The notes under the pieces: model-generated
Told to the model about the DNA's origin: nothing
Seen by the model: only the letters and a program-made list of their open reading frames with translations
Databases searched by the model: none
Part shown: piece after piece, positions 51,383 to 61,628 of the stretch
How the letters are laid out: each line of letters opens with the position of its first letter
How positions within the stretch are numbered: the first letter of the stretch is position 1
Position numbers and translations under genes: made by a program
DNA from: Oscillatoriales cyanobacterium
GTDB taxonomy: Bacteria > Cyanobacteriota > Cyanobacteriia > Cyanobacteriales > Microcoleaceae
Length of the DNA: 64,000 bases
NCBI GenBank assembly: GCA_004294385.1
Contig: REAP01000057.1
Span: 1 to 64,000, forward strand
Direction of reading: 5' to 3'

Positions 51383-54300
51383 TTATTGCCCTTCCCCTTC
51401 AAAGGGTGCAGGGAGTGTGAAATAGAAACTGCTGCCTTCTCCCACCACACTTTCAACCCAAATTCTGCCACCATGCTGTTGCACAATACTGCGACAGATA
51501 GCCAAACCCAAACCAGTTCCGCCTTTTTGGCGAGAATCAGAAGCATCTACCTGTTGAAAGCGTCCAAAGATATTCTCTAGCTTATCAGCAGGAATACCCC
51601 TGCCTCGATCTTTGACTTCAAATAAAACCCGTGAAGCGTAGCTATCCCGTAGGGAATCGCCCAAATCTTCAACACTGACAGTAACTGTACTCTGGGCAGG
51701 CGAAAATTTAATCGCATTGCTCAGTAAATTTACCAGCATCTGAATAATCCTATCTGGTTCCGCCCAAATTTGTACTGACCCAGACACAATCGACAAATTA
51801 ATATTATTTTGATCGACTAAAGATTGTACACTCTTCACAGACTGCCGGATCAAATCCGTAGCATCGCACCACTGCTTAGCTAGCGTAACTTGAGTCGAAT
51901 CGAGCCGCTCTAAGTCGAGAATATCATTTACCAAACGTACTAAGCGTTCGGTATCATTCGACGCGATTTCTAACATCTGTTTGGCAGTTTCCGGCTGATT
52001 TTTGAGTACCCCACCCGCCAGCAAACCTAAAGAACCACGAATTGAGGCAAGGGGTGTTCGTAATTCGTGGCTGACAATCGAAATAAACTCGTTTTTCATT
52101 TGTTCAATTGCCCGACTTTCTGTGATATCTGCTACAGTGCCTACATGACCGATGAGTTGACCTAGGGGGGAAAAAATAGGGGCTGTTTTGACTCGACAAA
52201 ACCGGACAGTTCCGTCGCGATGAATATGGCGAAATTCGCAGCTAAATTCTGGAGCGAAGGATTTTGGATTTGACCACATAGACAGAACAACTTTCAGGTC
52301 TTCCTGGTGCACAAACTGCATCCAGCCGTCTCCTAAAGCTTCTTCTGATGTGAAGCCACCAATTGCTTGACAGCGGGGATTTGTATAGATAAATTTCCCC
52401 TCAGCATCAATTTTAAAAATGCCGACGGGGGAACACTCACTCAGAGAGCGAAATAAAGCTTCGCTGTGACGCAGTTCTGTTTGAGAGAATTCTAGTTCTT
52501 TGGTGCGCTGGAAAACTCGGATTTCTAACTGTTGGTTAAGTTTTTGGAGACTTTTTTCAGCAATTTTGCGATCGCTAATATCGCGCTGCACAGCCACCCA
52601 ATGGGTAAACCAACCAGTTTTATCGGCAATTGGCACAATACTAAGTTCGACCCAAAATTCTGTGCCGTCTTTGCGATAGTTGATTAAGTCAATCCGCAGT
52701 GGCTGCCAGTTTTTCAAAGCTGTGCGAATGCGATTGAGACTTGTCCTCTCAGTTTTTTCTCCTTGCAAAATACGCGGCGTTTTGCCGAACACTTCTTCTA
52801 AGCTATATCCACTGAGCCGGGTAAAGGCTGGGTTAACATAAATAATCCGCGGGCCTGGTTCGTCAATCGGTTCAGCTTCAGTAATTAAAACAGCATCATT
52901 AGTTGTGGTGACCACTGATTCTAGCAGGTGTAATTGTAATTCTCTGGATTTGCGATCGCTAATCTCCATCACCGTCCCCACCATCCGCACCGCTTCGCCT
53001 TCTTCACTATAAAAAAACTTGCCCTTCCCCTCCATCCAGTGAATACTACCATCAGGCCAAACCACGCGAAATTCGTGATCGTAATCTGCTCTTCGAGTCC
53101 GTGCCTCATCACTCGCATTATTCAAATTTAAAAGATCTTCTGGGTGAATGCAGGCTGCAAAACATTCATAACTTCCATCAAAACTTCTGGGGGCAAGTCC
53201 AAACAATTGTTCGTGTTCAATCGACCAAATAATATGATTACCAGGCACATCCCAATCCCAAAACCCAATCTTGGTAGCAGACAAAGCTAAGGTTAATTGC
53301 TGATTGATTTTCCGCAGCTCAATTCCGACAATAGTCACTCTAAGTTCTAGGGCTATTTCGATTTCGCACTGCTTCCAAGGTAAAGATTTTAATCTCACAG
53401 TTTCTTGCCACAATTCAAAGGAATTACGAGGAGACAAACTTCTACTACCGCCGAAATCGAATTCATCGGCTGAGTCGAGTTTGCCCGCCCAGTTGACAGT
53501 TTGAATTACTTCGGGACGAAACCACAAAATATAATGCTTTTGCATCTGAGATATCGCCAGCACCAACAAACCGCTAGCAACTTCTTTGAAGCTGTCGGCT
53601 TTTGGATAGACTTTTGCCAAAGAATCCGTATAAAAACTATCATTATTTAGTTGCGTTTCTACCCAGGCAATCAACTCTTGGATATCTGCCAATTCGGGCG
53701 TTTTGCCAATCAGCGTTAAGTTTTCCTTGGCACACACAACTGCACCACTAGCACCAACTAATTTTAGCAAGTTATCTTTTTGTTTGAGTAAACCCTCAGC
53801 AAAACCATGTTCTTGAGAAATATCTCCAACAAATTTAGCACAAATTGATTTTAAATAAACTTCGTATTCCCGGTCTTCATTATCTTTTTTATGACTTAGT
53901 TCTAAAGCCATAAATTTGGCTAGCAGTTCACAAGCGCTGCGTATTTCATAGCTGACATATTTTGGGGTCTGGTTGTGGCAAGCGATTAATCCCCACAGTT
54001 TTTTATCTTTAATTAAAGTCATCGTCAGACTAGCACCAACGCCCATGTTTTTGAGATATTGAACGTGGCAAGGCGAAACGCTTCTCAAACAACTAAAACT
54101 CAGATCGAGCGGGCGCTTAGTCAGCGGATTATCATGAGGAATTAGCTCTATAGGCTGACAGTTGACATCAGAAATAAACCGCATTAAATTCTTGGTAGCA
54201 AGATGTCTTGCTAGTTGAGGGATATCGGTATTTGGATAGTGCAATCCCAATAAAGGGTTCAAACTTTCTACTTTATCTTCTGCCACAACCTCCCCTGCAT

Positions 54301-54829
54301 CGACCGCATCAAACTGATAGACAATCACTCGGTCAAATTCAATTATTTTTCGGATCTCTTGAGTGATTACATCACATAAATTTCTTAATGTATTTGTTTT
54401 TTGAATATTGTTTAATGACCCTTCTACTAAGTTATAAAAATTAAAATTTTTCTGATATTCTGGGGGGACTTTAGGTTCTAACTCAATAATTATTAATCCA
54501 TTTGAACGGTGAATTGTCCCATTCAATATTTTGTTTTTACTTTCGGTATGTATGTATAATACAATAGGATTCAGAAGATCTAACTCTTTTGTTAATGCTG
54601 TTTTTATTGCTCCATTTGTTTCGGTTGTTATAAATTGATCCAAAAATTTTCCCAACATTTCCTGGGGGTGTAAGCCGATCGCCTCAAAGGTATTATTGCT
54701 AACTTGTATAATTTTTAATAGGGGTTCTTCTAATACCAAAAGAATGCCATGACTTTGAATTGAACTGGGGGGATGAATCGGTTCAGATTCGCTGTCATTG
54801 AGTCCGACTGTTTCTGAGGAAAATATCAT
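51383..54829 (-). CDS. Cph1-type phytochrome sensor histidine kinase with extra PAS domains
   Basis: 1148 residues. N-terminal PAS2 (PIHPPSSIQSHGILLVLEEP), GAF with the bilin-pocket motif YPNTDIPQLAR and the chromophore-attaching Cys254 in LRSVSPCHVQYLKNMGV, then PHY, three PAS/PAC segments (FGLAPRSFDGSY...; GYSLEEVFGKTPRILQG; GGFTSEEALGDGWM), HisKA with His921 ([10 protein letters not shown]) and HATPase_c ([30 protein letters not shown]). The N-terminal Cys of bacteriophytochromes is absent, so it should bind phycocyanobilin and sense red/far-red. It partners the regulator at 50974. Confidence 0.93.
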   Translation of the reverse strand: MIFSSETVGLNDSESEPIHPPSSIQSHGILLVLEEPLLKIIQVSNNTFEAIGLHPQEMLGKFLDQFITTETNGAIKTALTKELDLLNPIVLYIHTESKNKILNGTIHRSNGLIIIELEPKVPPEYQKNFNFYNLVEGSLNNIQKTNTLRNLCDVITQEIRKIIEFDRVIVYQFDAVDAGEVVAEDKVESLNPLLGLHYPNTDIPQLARHLATKNLMRFISDVNCQPIELIPHDNPLTKRPLDLSFSCLRSVSPCHVQYLKNMGVGASLTMTLIKDKKLWGLIACHNQTPKYVSYEIRSACELLAKFMALELSHKKDNEDREYEVYLKSICAKFVGDISQEHGFAEGLLKQKDNLLKLVGASGAVVCAKENLTLIGKTPELADIQELIAWVETQLNNDSFYTDSLAKVYPKADSFKEVASGLLVLAISQMQKHYILWFRPEVIQTVNWAGKLDSADEFDFGGSRSLSPRNSFELWQETVRLKSLPWKQCEIEIALELRVTIVGIELRKINQQLTLALSATKIGFWDWDVPGNHIIWSIEHEQLFGLAPRSFDGSYECFAACIHPEDLLNLNNASDEARTRRADYDHEFRVVWPDGSIHWMEGKGKFFYSEEGEAVRMVGTVMEISDRKSRELQLHLLESVVTTTNDAVLITEAEPIDEPGPRIIYVNPAFTRLSGYSLEEVFGKTPRILQGEKTERTSLNRIRTALKNWQPLRIDLINYRKDGTEFWVELSIVPIADKTGWFTHWVAVQRDISDRKIAEKSLQKLNQQLEIRVFQRTKELEFSQTELRHSEALFRSLSECSPVGIFKIDAEGKFIYTNPRCQAIGGFTSEEALGDGWMQFVHQEDLKVVLSMWSNPKSFAPEFSCEFRHIHRDGTVRFCRVKTAPIFSPLGQLIGHVGTVADITESRAIEQMKNEFISIVSHELRTPLASIRGSLGLLAGGVLKNQPETAKQMLEIASNDTERLVRLVNDILDLERLDSTQVTLAKQWCDATDLIRQSVKSVQSLVDQNNINLSIVSGSVQIWAEPDRIIQMLVNLLSNAIKFSPAQSTVTVSVEDLGDSLRDSYASRVLFEVKDRGRGIPADKLENIFGRFQQVDASDSRQKGGTGLGLAICRSIVQQHGGRIWVESVVGEGSSFYFTLPAPFEGEGQ

Positions 54830-54910
54830 TTTTTTATGCTACCATGAATATTTTTATGATATCGATCCCTGTAGGGACACGGCATTGCCATGTCCTTCAT
54901 CAACTATAAG

Positions 54911-56827
54911 TTAGCGTTGTGTTAGTTCCAGCTTGTACCTAAGTTTGTTCCGCTCTAAACGATTCAGAATCCGAGCAATTAATTCTGGTTCTACGATGGG
55001 CTTGTTCACGTAGTCATCAGCACCTGCAACAAACATTTGGCGCACTATTTCGGACTCGGAATGAGCCGTTAAAAACAGCACGGGGAGCTTGCTCCAACGC
55101 AAGTCATTGCGTACTGCTAAACACAGTTCGATACCACTATAACCGGGCATTTCCAAATCTAAAATTAGTAAATCGGGACAAGTAGTCTCTAGTACCTCCC
55201 AGAAATTTTGGGGCTCATCCAATGTGGTTAGTTGAAATCCCCAAGGTTGCAGAATGATTTTCATTGCAGCCAATAGATCTACGTCATCATCCACCACCAT
55301 CACCTTAGCTTCTGCTGGGCTAGTTTGGTCAAGAATGCGATCGACTGCTTTGAGTATATCTGCTGGAGGGATGGATTTGTGTAAAAAGCCAGAAGCTCCC
55401 AAGCGTGCTACTTCGATGCGATCGCTCAAATGGTTGTACTCGCTCAACACCATGACGGGAATTTCTGGTTTTTGACGGAGGAGTTCGGCTAGAAGGGCAA
55501 TTCCGTTTTCCTGAGTTCTCGAAAAGTTTAAATCCAGCAAAATTGCGTCGGGAGGCTGTCTGGCGATCGCACTTTTTGCCACTTGCGGAGAATTCGCCAC
55601 TTCTATCTGGAATTTCCAAGCTGATGCTGCTGCTTTGAGGCGATCGATTTGCAAAACATCGTCATCAATTATTAGCAATTGACGATTCCCGGAAACCTGA
55701 ACAACAGGATTGCTTTCAGGTTCTGTTGTTGGCAAATCAAAGACCCCTTTTAGCAAATTAACTAATTCCTCAATCTGCCAATACGCCCCTGATTTAGAAA
55801 TATTTTCAGTCTTAAATAAATGTTCGAGCTTACGGGCTATTTCCGAACCTTTCTGCAACCCAAAAGTTCCCAAAGAACCGGCTAATTTGTGAGCTTCAAA
55901 TTGAGCTGCTTGTCGGGTTTGATTGTCCAAGGTTTCGGTGTTGAATTTTGCGATCGCGCGATCAAATATCTGCACCCTTTCTGCAAAACTTGCTTGGAAA
56001 TTTGCCCGAATTTCAGCAATCACAGCCGAGACTTTTTCCTGACGGGACTTGGTGTTAGGTTGATTGATGGGCCCGCTGGCTTGACCCGATACAATCTCTT
56101 GACTTTTGGCACTTTCTGCTGTTGGTAGACTGCTCTCCTCCGGCAGACTTTTCAGCCGATAGCCCAATCCGTACACCGTTTCAACTAAATCCACAATCAT
56201 CCCGGCTGCTTTCAGCTTTTGTCGCAAACCCTTGATGTGAGCGGTAACGGCTTCTTCTTGAGGAAACTCGCCGGCTGACCAAATGCGATCGAGTATGGCG
56301 CTACGGCTGAATATGCGCCGGGGATTTTTGAGGAAAAGTTCTAGCAGATTGTACTCTTTTGGAGTCAAGTGCAGCACTTTTTCCTCATAAGTTACTTCCG
56401 CAGTATCTAAGCTGATTTGCAGTTTTTCCCAGGTCAAATGTTTGCTCAACAAATGTGCCTTACCCCGACGCAGCAACGCCCGAATTCGAGCGATTAATTC
56501 CGGCAAATTAAAAGGTTTGACGACATAATCATCTGCACCAGCCTCTAAACCTTGGACTCGATCTACACTACTATCTAAGGCTGTTAGCAATAAAATCGGC
56601 ATTTGGTAGCCACACGCCCGCAACTCCCGACACACACTAATCCCGTCCAGTTTCGGAATCATCACATCTAAAAGAATCAGGTCGTAATCGTAGGTTTTCG
56701 CCAATTGCAAGGCTGTTTCACCGTCTCCTGCTGTGTTGAAAGCATAATTGTGAGCATCGAGCGATCGTGCCAGCAAATTGACAGTAAGTTTGTCATCTTC
56801 TACTATCAGGATTTTCATGAATTTCAA
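54911..56827 (-). CDS. OmpR-type response regulator with Hpt and two extra receiver domains
   Basis: 638 residues (start 56827, or Met4 at 56818). Order: receiver 1 (ILLDVMIPKLDG), winged-helix output (LTPKEYNLLELFLKNPRRIF, then VYGLGYRLKSL; about 130-230), linker, Hpt (EAHKLAGSLGTFGLQKGSEI, conserved His; about 290-370), receiver 2 (LLIIDDDVLQIDRL with AILLDLNFS), receiver 3 (VMVVDDDVDLL with LLILDLEMPGYSG). A transcription regulator that contains its own phosphorelay is unusual. It is 82 bp from the phytochrome gene on the same strand. Confidence 0.92.
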   Translation of the reverse strand: MKFMKILIVEDDKLTVNLLARSLDAHNYAFNTAGDGETALQLAKTYDYDLILLDVMIPKLDGISVCRELRACGYQMPILLLTALDSSVDRVQGLEAGADDYVVKPFNLPELIARIRALLRRGKAHLLSKHLTWEKLQISLDTAEVTYEEKVLHLTPKEYNLLELFLKNPRRIFSRSAILDRIWSAGEFPQEEAVTAHIKGLRQKLKAAGMIVDLVETVYGLGYRLKSLPEESSLPTAESAKSQEIVSGQASGPINQPNTKSRQEKVSAVIAEIRANFQASFAERVQIFDRAIAKFNTETLDNQTRQAAQFEAHKLAGSLGTFGLQKGSEIARKLEHLFKTENISKSGAYWQIEELVNLLKGVFDLPTTEPESNPVVQVSGNRQLLIIDDDVLQIDRLKAAASAWKFQIEVANSPQVAKSAIARQPPDAILLDLNFSRTQENGIALLAELLRQKPEIPVMVLSEYNHLSDRIEVARLGASGFLHKSIPPADILKAVDRILDQTSPAEAKVMVVDDDVDLLAAMKIILQPWGFQLTTLDEPQNFWEVLETTCPDLLILDLEMPGYSGIELCLAVRNDLRWSKLPVLFLTAHSESEIVRQMFVAGADDYVNKPIVEPELIARILNRLERNKLRYKLELTQR

Positions 56828-56863
56828 TCCTCAATTCAGGTTGGTAGGGACACTCCAAGAGCC

Positions 56864-57006
56864 CATTGGTGTCAACTTAAGCTGTCAGCCCGCCAAGTTT
56901 GTTGGTCATCCCGCGAGTCCGACAGGGGTTCAAACCCCTGTCTAATAGCTAAAGTCCTCTTCAACCCTTGCCGGACTATTGGTTGTACCTTAAGTTGACA
57001 CCTATG
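56864..57006. mobile_element. Family B non-coding element (copy 3)
   Basis: 143 bp: left end CATTGGTGTCAACTTAAG, right end the complement of CATAGGTGTCAACTTAAG, interior TCCGACAGGGGTTCAAACCC. The left flank GGACACTCCAAGAGCC matches the complement of the right flank of the copy at 36579-36796. No matching 9-bp flanks here, so flanks may have been exchanged by recombination. Confidence 0.8.
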
Positions 57007-57054
57007 GGCACGGGGCCTTAGTCCCTACAGCCCCAGGGCTGTATTTCATCTCTA

Positions 57055-58338
57055 TCATCTTTTGTGTTTCAGTGCCTCTTGAATTTTTTGAATCAGATAT
57101 TGTGATGAATCTTGATGTTTAACAATGTCTTCTAACTCTGAAACCGCTACTTCTGCCTGATTAATTTCTTGAAATAGAGAACGAGAAGTGGAACTTTCAT
57201 TACTACTCAAAGGAGCTTTAAGTCCTGACATTAAACTTACATCTTTTTCAGCTATTAAGTCCTCCAACTCTAACAGCGCCATTTCCGCCCGCTCGATTTT
57301 TTCTGTAACGGATTTAGCCACATTAGCACCAGCCCTTGCTGCCTCTGTTAGTGCATGAACCCGAAGTTTAAATCGGCTAGCAATTTGCTCCATTTGAGTC
57401 CCCAATTCAAAAGTTTTACTTGCCAGTCTGGCAATCTCCAGACTCACTTGACTCAAACCATTTGGTTGATTTCCCATTTGATTGGTAACTACGGCAACTT
57501 GTACAGCCAAATGCCTCACTTGTTCGATCGCCTCCCCGATCGTTCTGGAAGTGCGGTTAACCGTTTCCAAATCGTTGGCTATTGCTTTGCCAACCCCTAA
57601 AATTTTATCTGTATTATTGCAAATAGAATTAGCGCCCTGAAAAGTAGCCTGAAATGCGAGGCGACCTTCCGCAGAAATCAGCTTGGCAATCTTCAGAAAT
57701 TGCTGATTTTGTTGAACAATTTCTTGAGCTTGTTTTGCCAGTGCAGCTTGCTGAGGACTAAGAATCTGATGAGACTTTTCGGCTTGGCGCTGCCTAGACT
57801 CTAACAACTGATTGTATTGTTGAACTTTGGTTTGCTCTTGTTTAATTTTGGCGATATACTTTTGTCGTTCGGCTCGATATCTTTGAATATTTCTGTTAGT
57901 TTGCGTTAAAATATTTGACTGAGCCAGTAGCAAAGTTTGGATATCCAAAATACCAAAATCTCGGTTTTCCATCTCGACAATGATTGGTTCGTAGATTAGG
58001 TCTTTATGCCTATTGAGAACTGCTTGCACTGCATCGTCAATTCTCCATTTTTCCGACAGCAAAAAAGGCGGAATTCTGATGAAATCCAAAAGCAATCGAA
58101 TTGGGTTGTCCCAATATAATTCTACGCGATCGGGAAGATTCATTTGCTCTTGAAATTTGACGCGAGAAATCATGCCTAGAATCTGGGAGTTATGAGTAAT
58201 AATGACTCCCGGCAGATCTGGTTCTTGCCCAAACTTGTGAGCCACAACTTGTCCTGGAGTTGTAGAACTCACGCTGAAGTGATGAGACGGCAGATGTCCG
58301 ATTGTGGAATCGGGGGCGAGGTGGGTTGGATTGCTCAT
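57055..58338 (-). CDS. CBS-like/coiled-coil signalling protein
   Basis: 427 residues. The first ~140 (VVAHKFGQEPDLPGVIITHN, then SQILGMISRVKFQEQM; later DLIYEPIIVEMENRDFGILD) resemble CBS-type repeats found in GGDEF/kinase regulators. From about 155 onward it is a long coiled coil (RYRAERQKYIAKIKQEQTKV) with chemoreceptor-like helical stretches (TFELGTQMEQIASRFKLRV). No transmembrane segment. It lies between two signalling genes and starts back-to-back with the hybrid kinase at 58450. Confidence 0.7.
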   Translation of the reverse strand: MSNPTHLAPDSTIGHLPSHHFSVSSTTPGQVVAHKFGQEPDLPGVIITHNSQILGMISRVKFQEQMNLPDRVELYWDNPIRLLLDFIRIPPFLLSEKWRIDDAVQAVLNRHKDLIYEPIIVEMENRDFGILDIQTLLLAQSNILTQTNRNIQRYRAERQKYIAKIKQEQTKVQQYNQLLESRQRQAEKSHQILSPQQAALAKQAQEIVQQNQQFLKIAKLISAEGRLAFQATFQGANSICNNTDKILGVGKAIANDLETVNRTSRTIGEAIEQVRHLAVQVAVVTNQMGNQPNGLSQVSLEIARLASKTFELGTQMEQIASRFKLRVHALTEAARAGANVAKSVTEKIERAEMALLELEDLIAEKDVSLMSGLKAPLSSNESSTSRSLFQEINQAEVAVSELEDIVKHQDSSQYLIQKIQEALKHKR

Positions 58339-58449
58339 TTACCCTATCGTGTCAATAAGTAGAAGTTAACACAAATTATATATTAACAGTATACTGGAAT
58401 AAGATTATTTCATGTCTGATTATTTAAAACAACAGGGAAAATACCTAGA

Positions 58450-61002
58450 TTGAAACTAAAAACCTTAAGTCGTACTTTGCCTTTAGCAACTTTTGAGGTT
58501 GTGTACCAGTTGTTACAGCAAATGGCTGAACTCCCTGGGGCGATTTGGCTGGGAGACCACAATTTGCTAGCTTTTCAAAATGGCGGAGAAATTCCGTCAG
58601 AAAGGTTTGCAGCAGTGGTGTCAGATCAGTTTAGCGCGCTGGTGCGGGGAAAGCGAGATCAGTTAGGGACAAAGCAGCAACAAGCCAGTGAAAAAAATCC
58701 TAATTTTCTATTGAATGTGGAATTGACTTTCGAGCCGGAGGCGATCGCAAATTTTCTCTCTCCCCTCGCAGAAAAACTCTCATCAATAACGCCAGCATTC
58801 TCACTACCTATAGACATTATCGCCCTCAAACAAGCAATTAAAAATATACAGTCAAACTCGGTAACAGTTCAGAGCGAATTTACCCTAAGTTTGCTGGAAG
58901 TTTTGGCAGTTGCAAGTAGTTCAACAAGTCAACAACCAGTTGCCGAACTCAAAGCAGAAATTGGGGAACATCTTGTCGCAAAAATAATTGCTTCAGAAAC
59001 CCGATCAGACTATACTAAAGAATCAGTAAATCACTTGCATATTCCCGCTTCTTTTGTTTCATTATGTCAGCCGATGGAAGATGCTTTGCAGAAGCAACTA
59101 GCCCAGGAGCGACTTTTGAATCAGGTAACAACTCAGATTCGTCAGAGTTTGGAATTACCAGAAATTTTGTCAAAAGCAGTCGAGCGAGTGCGAGAGTTTT
59201 TGGAAGTCGATCGCCTGTTAATTTATCAATTTGAAAAATTGCCATTACCGCACAAAGGCGATTTAGAAAAAGAAATGTCTGCACCGATTTCTCACTCTGA
59301 AGAACTTAAAGAAAATCCTGGCAATCACCTGTATTTAGGTCGCGTTACCTATGAAGCTTTAGCCACGCCATCTATCTCGTCTGTACTGAATTTTACAGAA
59401 GGCGCGAACTGTTTGCCGCAGGGAGTTTTGCACCGAGAAAAATATCGTAAAGGTTTGACTTTTGCCGTTACGGATGTGGAAAAAACTTACTCTTCGCAGC
59501 CCTGTTTTTTAGAGTTGATGCGACGAGTCAAGGTGCGGGCTAAGTTAGTAGTACCCATCGTAGTCCAAGAAGAATTGTGGGGGCTGCTAATTGCTCACCA
59601 CTCTAGTTGTCAGGAGTGGGAAGAAAGCAAAAAAACATTTTTGCGACAAATAGCGGAACATTTGGCGATCGCAATTTATCAAGCCGAGCTTTATGCAGAA
59701 GTACAGCAGCAAAAGCGCACCTTAGAACAGCGGGTAATTGAGCGCACCAGCGAACTGCGCGATGCCCTCGCCGCTGCCCAGTCAGCAAGCCTTGCCAAGA
59801 GCGAATTTTTAGCAGCTATGAGTCACGAATTGCGGACTCCCTTGACCTGTGTCATCGGCATTTCTGACACGCTGCTGCGGTGGTCTTATGGTAAAGTTGG
59901 CAGTAAGGAAGTGCCGATCGAAAAACAGCGAAAGTATTTGCAAACAATCCGCGATAGTGGCGATCACTTATTAGAATTAATTAATGATATTTTGGATTTA
60001 TCGCAAGTAGAAGCCGGAAAAGCTGTATTAAAAATTAGCGAATTCTCTCTTTCTAAATTAGCATCTCAAAGTCTGCACGCCCTCAAGGAAAAAGCTGTTG
60101 AAAAAGGAGTGGAACTTTTACAAGAACAGCGGATCAGTCAAGAGTGCGATCGCTTTACCGCTGATCCGCGCCGCTTGAGACAAATTCTATTCAATCTTTT
60201 AGGAAATGCGATTAAATTTACTCCCGAAGGCGGGCGAGTTGTCCTGCGAGTTTGGGTAACAGAAGATAAAACTCGAACGCCGATAGTGCGGCAACCCGGT
60301 ACTATATCAGCAGGAAGTATCGCTGTTTTTCAAATCAAAGATACCGGCATTGGAATTCGCGAAGATCAGCGCTCGCTTTTGTTTCAAAAATTCCAGCAAT
60401 TGGATTCCCCGTACCGTCGCGAATACGGCGGCACTGGTTTGGGACTAGCATTAACTAAACAGTTAGTAGAACTGCATGGCGGTGCGATCGAAGTTGACTC
60501 TACCGTTGATGTCGGCTCTACTTTTACAGTTTTTATACCCATCCAAAATCTAAGTAAAGAAGAAGACTCAAAGTTCAAGTATGAAAAATTCAATTCATCT
60601 TTACCGCTGCATTCTTCTTCCTTGCGAGGTAGTCTTGTGCTGATCGAAGAAGATGAAGAAACTGCTATGTTGATTTGCGATATATTGACCGCCGGAGGAC
60701 TTCAAGTCGTTTGGATGATTGAAGGTTCGGCGGCGGTAGAACAAATTGAACTTTTGCAGCCTAATGCTGTGATTGTCGATATGCGTTTGCCTGGTATAAA
60801 TGGTGGGGAAATAGTTCAGCAATTGCGCCAAAAACCAGCTACTAAAAATCTCAAGATTTTGGCTTTAAATGCTAATGAAATTCCATTGGATCAGATATCT
60901 GTTGTGACGGGGGGAGCTAATGATTGTTTGGTAAAACCAATTCATCCGAAGCAATTGCTGGACAAAGTTATTGCTTTAATGGCTAATGGTAATGGGGTAT
61001 AG
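58450..61002 (+). CDS. Hybrid sensor histidine kinase (GAF-HisKA-HATPase-receiver)
   Basis: 850 residues starting at TTG 58450. N-terminal ~220 residues are a poorly known domain ([20 protein letters not shown]). A GAF domain (about 240-420) ends with [20 protein letters not shown], as in cyanobacteriochromes; Cys352 occupies the bilin-Cys position ([20 protein letters not shown]) but the following His is Phe. Then a coiled linker, HisKA with His459 ([13 protein letters not shown]), HATPase_c ([27 protein letters not shown]) and a receiver with Asp777 ([13 protein letters not shown]). The stop codon abuts a heptamer array. Confidence 0.9.
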   Translation: MKLKTLSRTLPLATFEVVYQLLQQMAELPGAIWLGDHNLLAFQNGGEIPSERFAAVVSDQFSALVRGKRDQLGTKQQQASEKNPNFLLNVELTFEPEAIANFLSPLAEKLSSITPAFSLPIDIIALKQAIKNIQSNSVTVQSEFTLSLLEVLAVASSSTSQQPVAELKAEIGEHLVAKIIASETRSDYTKESVNHLHIPASFVSLCQPMEDALQKQLAQERLLNQVTTQIRQSLELPEILSKAVERVREFLEVDRLLIYQFEKLPLPHKGDLEKEMSAPISHSEELKENPGNHLYLGRVTYEALATPSISSVLNFTEGANCLPQGVLHREKYRKGLTFAVTDVEKTYSSQPCFLELMRRVKVRAKLVVPIVVQEELWGLLIAHHSSCQEWEESKKTFLRQIAEHLAIAIYQAELYAEVQQQKRTLEQRVIERTSELRDALAAAQSASLAKSEFLAAMSHELRTPLTCVIGISDTLLRWSYGKVGSKEVPIEKQRKYLQTIRDSGDHLLELINDILDLSQVEAGKAVLKISEFSLSKLASQSLHALKEKAVEKGVELLQEQRISQECDRFTADPRRLRQILFNLLGNAIKFTPEGGRVVLRVWVTEDKTRTPIVRQPGTISAGSIAVFQIKDTGIGIREDQRSLLFQKFQQLDSPYRREYGGTGLGLALTKQLVELHGGAIEVDSTVDVGSTFTVFIPIQNLSKEEDSKFKYEKFNSSLPLHSSSLRGSLVLIEEDEETAMLICDILTAGGLQVVWMIEGSAAVEQIELLQPNAVIVDMRLPGINGGEIVQQLRQKPATKNLKILALNANEIPLDQISVVTGGANDCLVKPIHPKQLLDKVIALMANGNGV

Positions 61003-61190
61003 GGAATTGGGAATTGGGAATTGGGAATTGGGAATTGGGAATTGGGAATTGGGAATTGGGAATTGGGAATTGGGAATTGGGAATTGGGAATTGGGAATTG
61101 GAATTGGGAATTGGGAATTGGGAATTGGGAATTGGGAATTGGGAATTGGGAATTGGGAATTGGGAATTGGGAATTGGGAATTGGGAATTG
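61002..61190. repeat. Heptanucleotide tandem repeat (GGGAATT)n, about 27 units
   Basis: An almost perfect array from the hybrid kinase stop to 61190; one unit is a six-base variant near 61098. No stop codon appears in any forward frame, so several overlapping artefact frames encode repeated ELGIGNW. Copy number is likely unstable. Confidence 0.95.
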
Positions 61191-61254
61191 GTTATTCACG
61201 CTGATTTTCAAAGGGGTAATTCAAAGTTATGAATTGTAAAATTATCATTGCAAT

Positions 61255-61340
61255 TCATATGTTCCACAAAGAGTGAATTTTCTTGTGGAACAGGCATCTT
61301 GCCTGTTCATAAACAGCTTATTGAGAATGGTGTAATACCA
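61255..61340. repeat. Family C half-element
   Basis: ATGTTCCACAAAGAGTGAAT and CTTGTGGAACAGGCATCTTG followed by CTTATTGAGAATGGTG repeat the core of the 770-912 element. Confidence 0.75.
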
Positions 61341-61365
61341 ATTTTTTATGAGGCTGCATAGAATC

Positions 61366-61462
61366 CGATCCCCCCTTAGCTTGCCCCCTACTCCCCCTTA
61401 ATAAGGGGGGGACAAGATTCCGATCAAAGTCCCCCTTCTTAAGGGGGATTTAGGGGGATCGA
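61366..61462. repeat. G/C-run inverted repeat (ATCCCCCC / GGGGGGAT)
   Basis: GATCCCCCCTTAGC, CCCCCTTAATAAGGGGGGGA and AAGTCCCCCTTCTTAAGGGG repeat the palindromic block at 16507-16617. The spacer 61191-61628 contains this, a family D fragment and the next array, with no gene. Confidence 0.65.
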
Positions 61463-61553
61463 GATATGTGCAACTTCACATTAAATTGGTGTAACATATG
61501 AGTTGTAATATATCTATGTTGCGCCTGAGCGTAGTCGAAGGGCTTAGCACAAT

Positions 61554-61622
61554 TCCCAATTCCCAATTCCCCATTCCCCATTCCCCATTCCCAATTCCCC
61601 ATTCCCAATTCCCCATGCCCAA
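61554..61622. repeat. Heptamer repeat (CCCAATT/CCCCATT)n
   Basis: About nine degenerate AATTCCC/CATTCCC units, complementary to the GGGAATT array at 61002-61190, immediately before nanE. The two inverted arrays 400 bp apart could pair in RNA or promote inversion. Confidence 0.7.
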
Positions 61623-61628
61623 TTATTT

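Noticed and set aside
60942..61239. Overlapping reading frames encoding repeated ELGIGNW or PIPNSQF
   Set aside because: They are artefacts of the GGGAATT heptamer array, which lacks stop codons in several frames.
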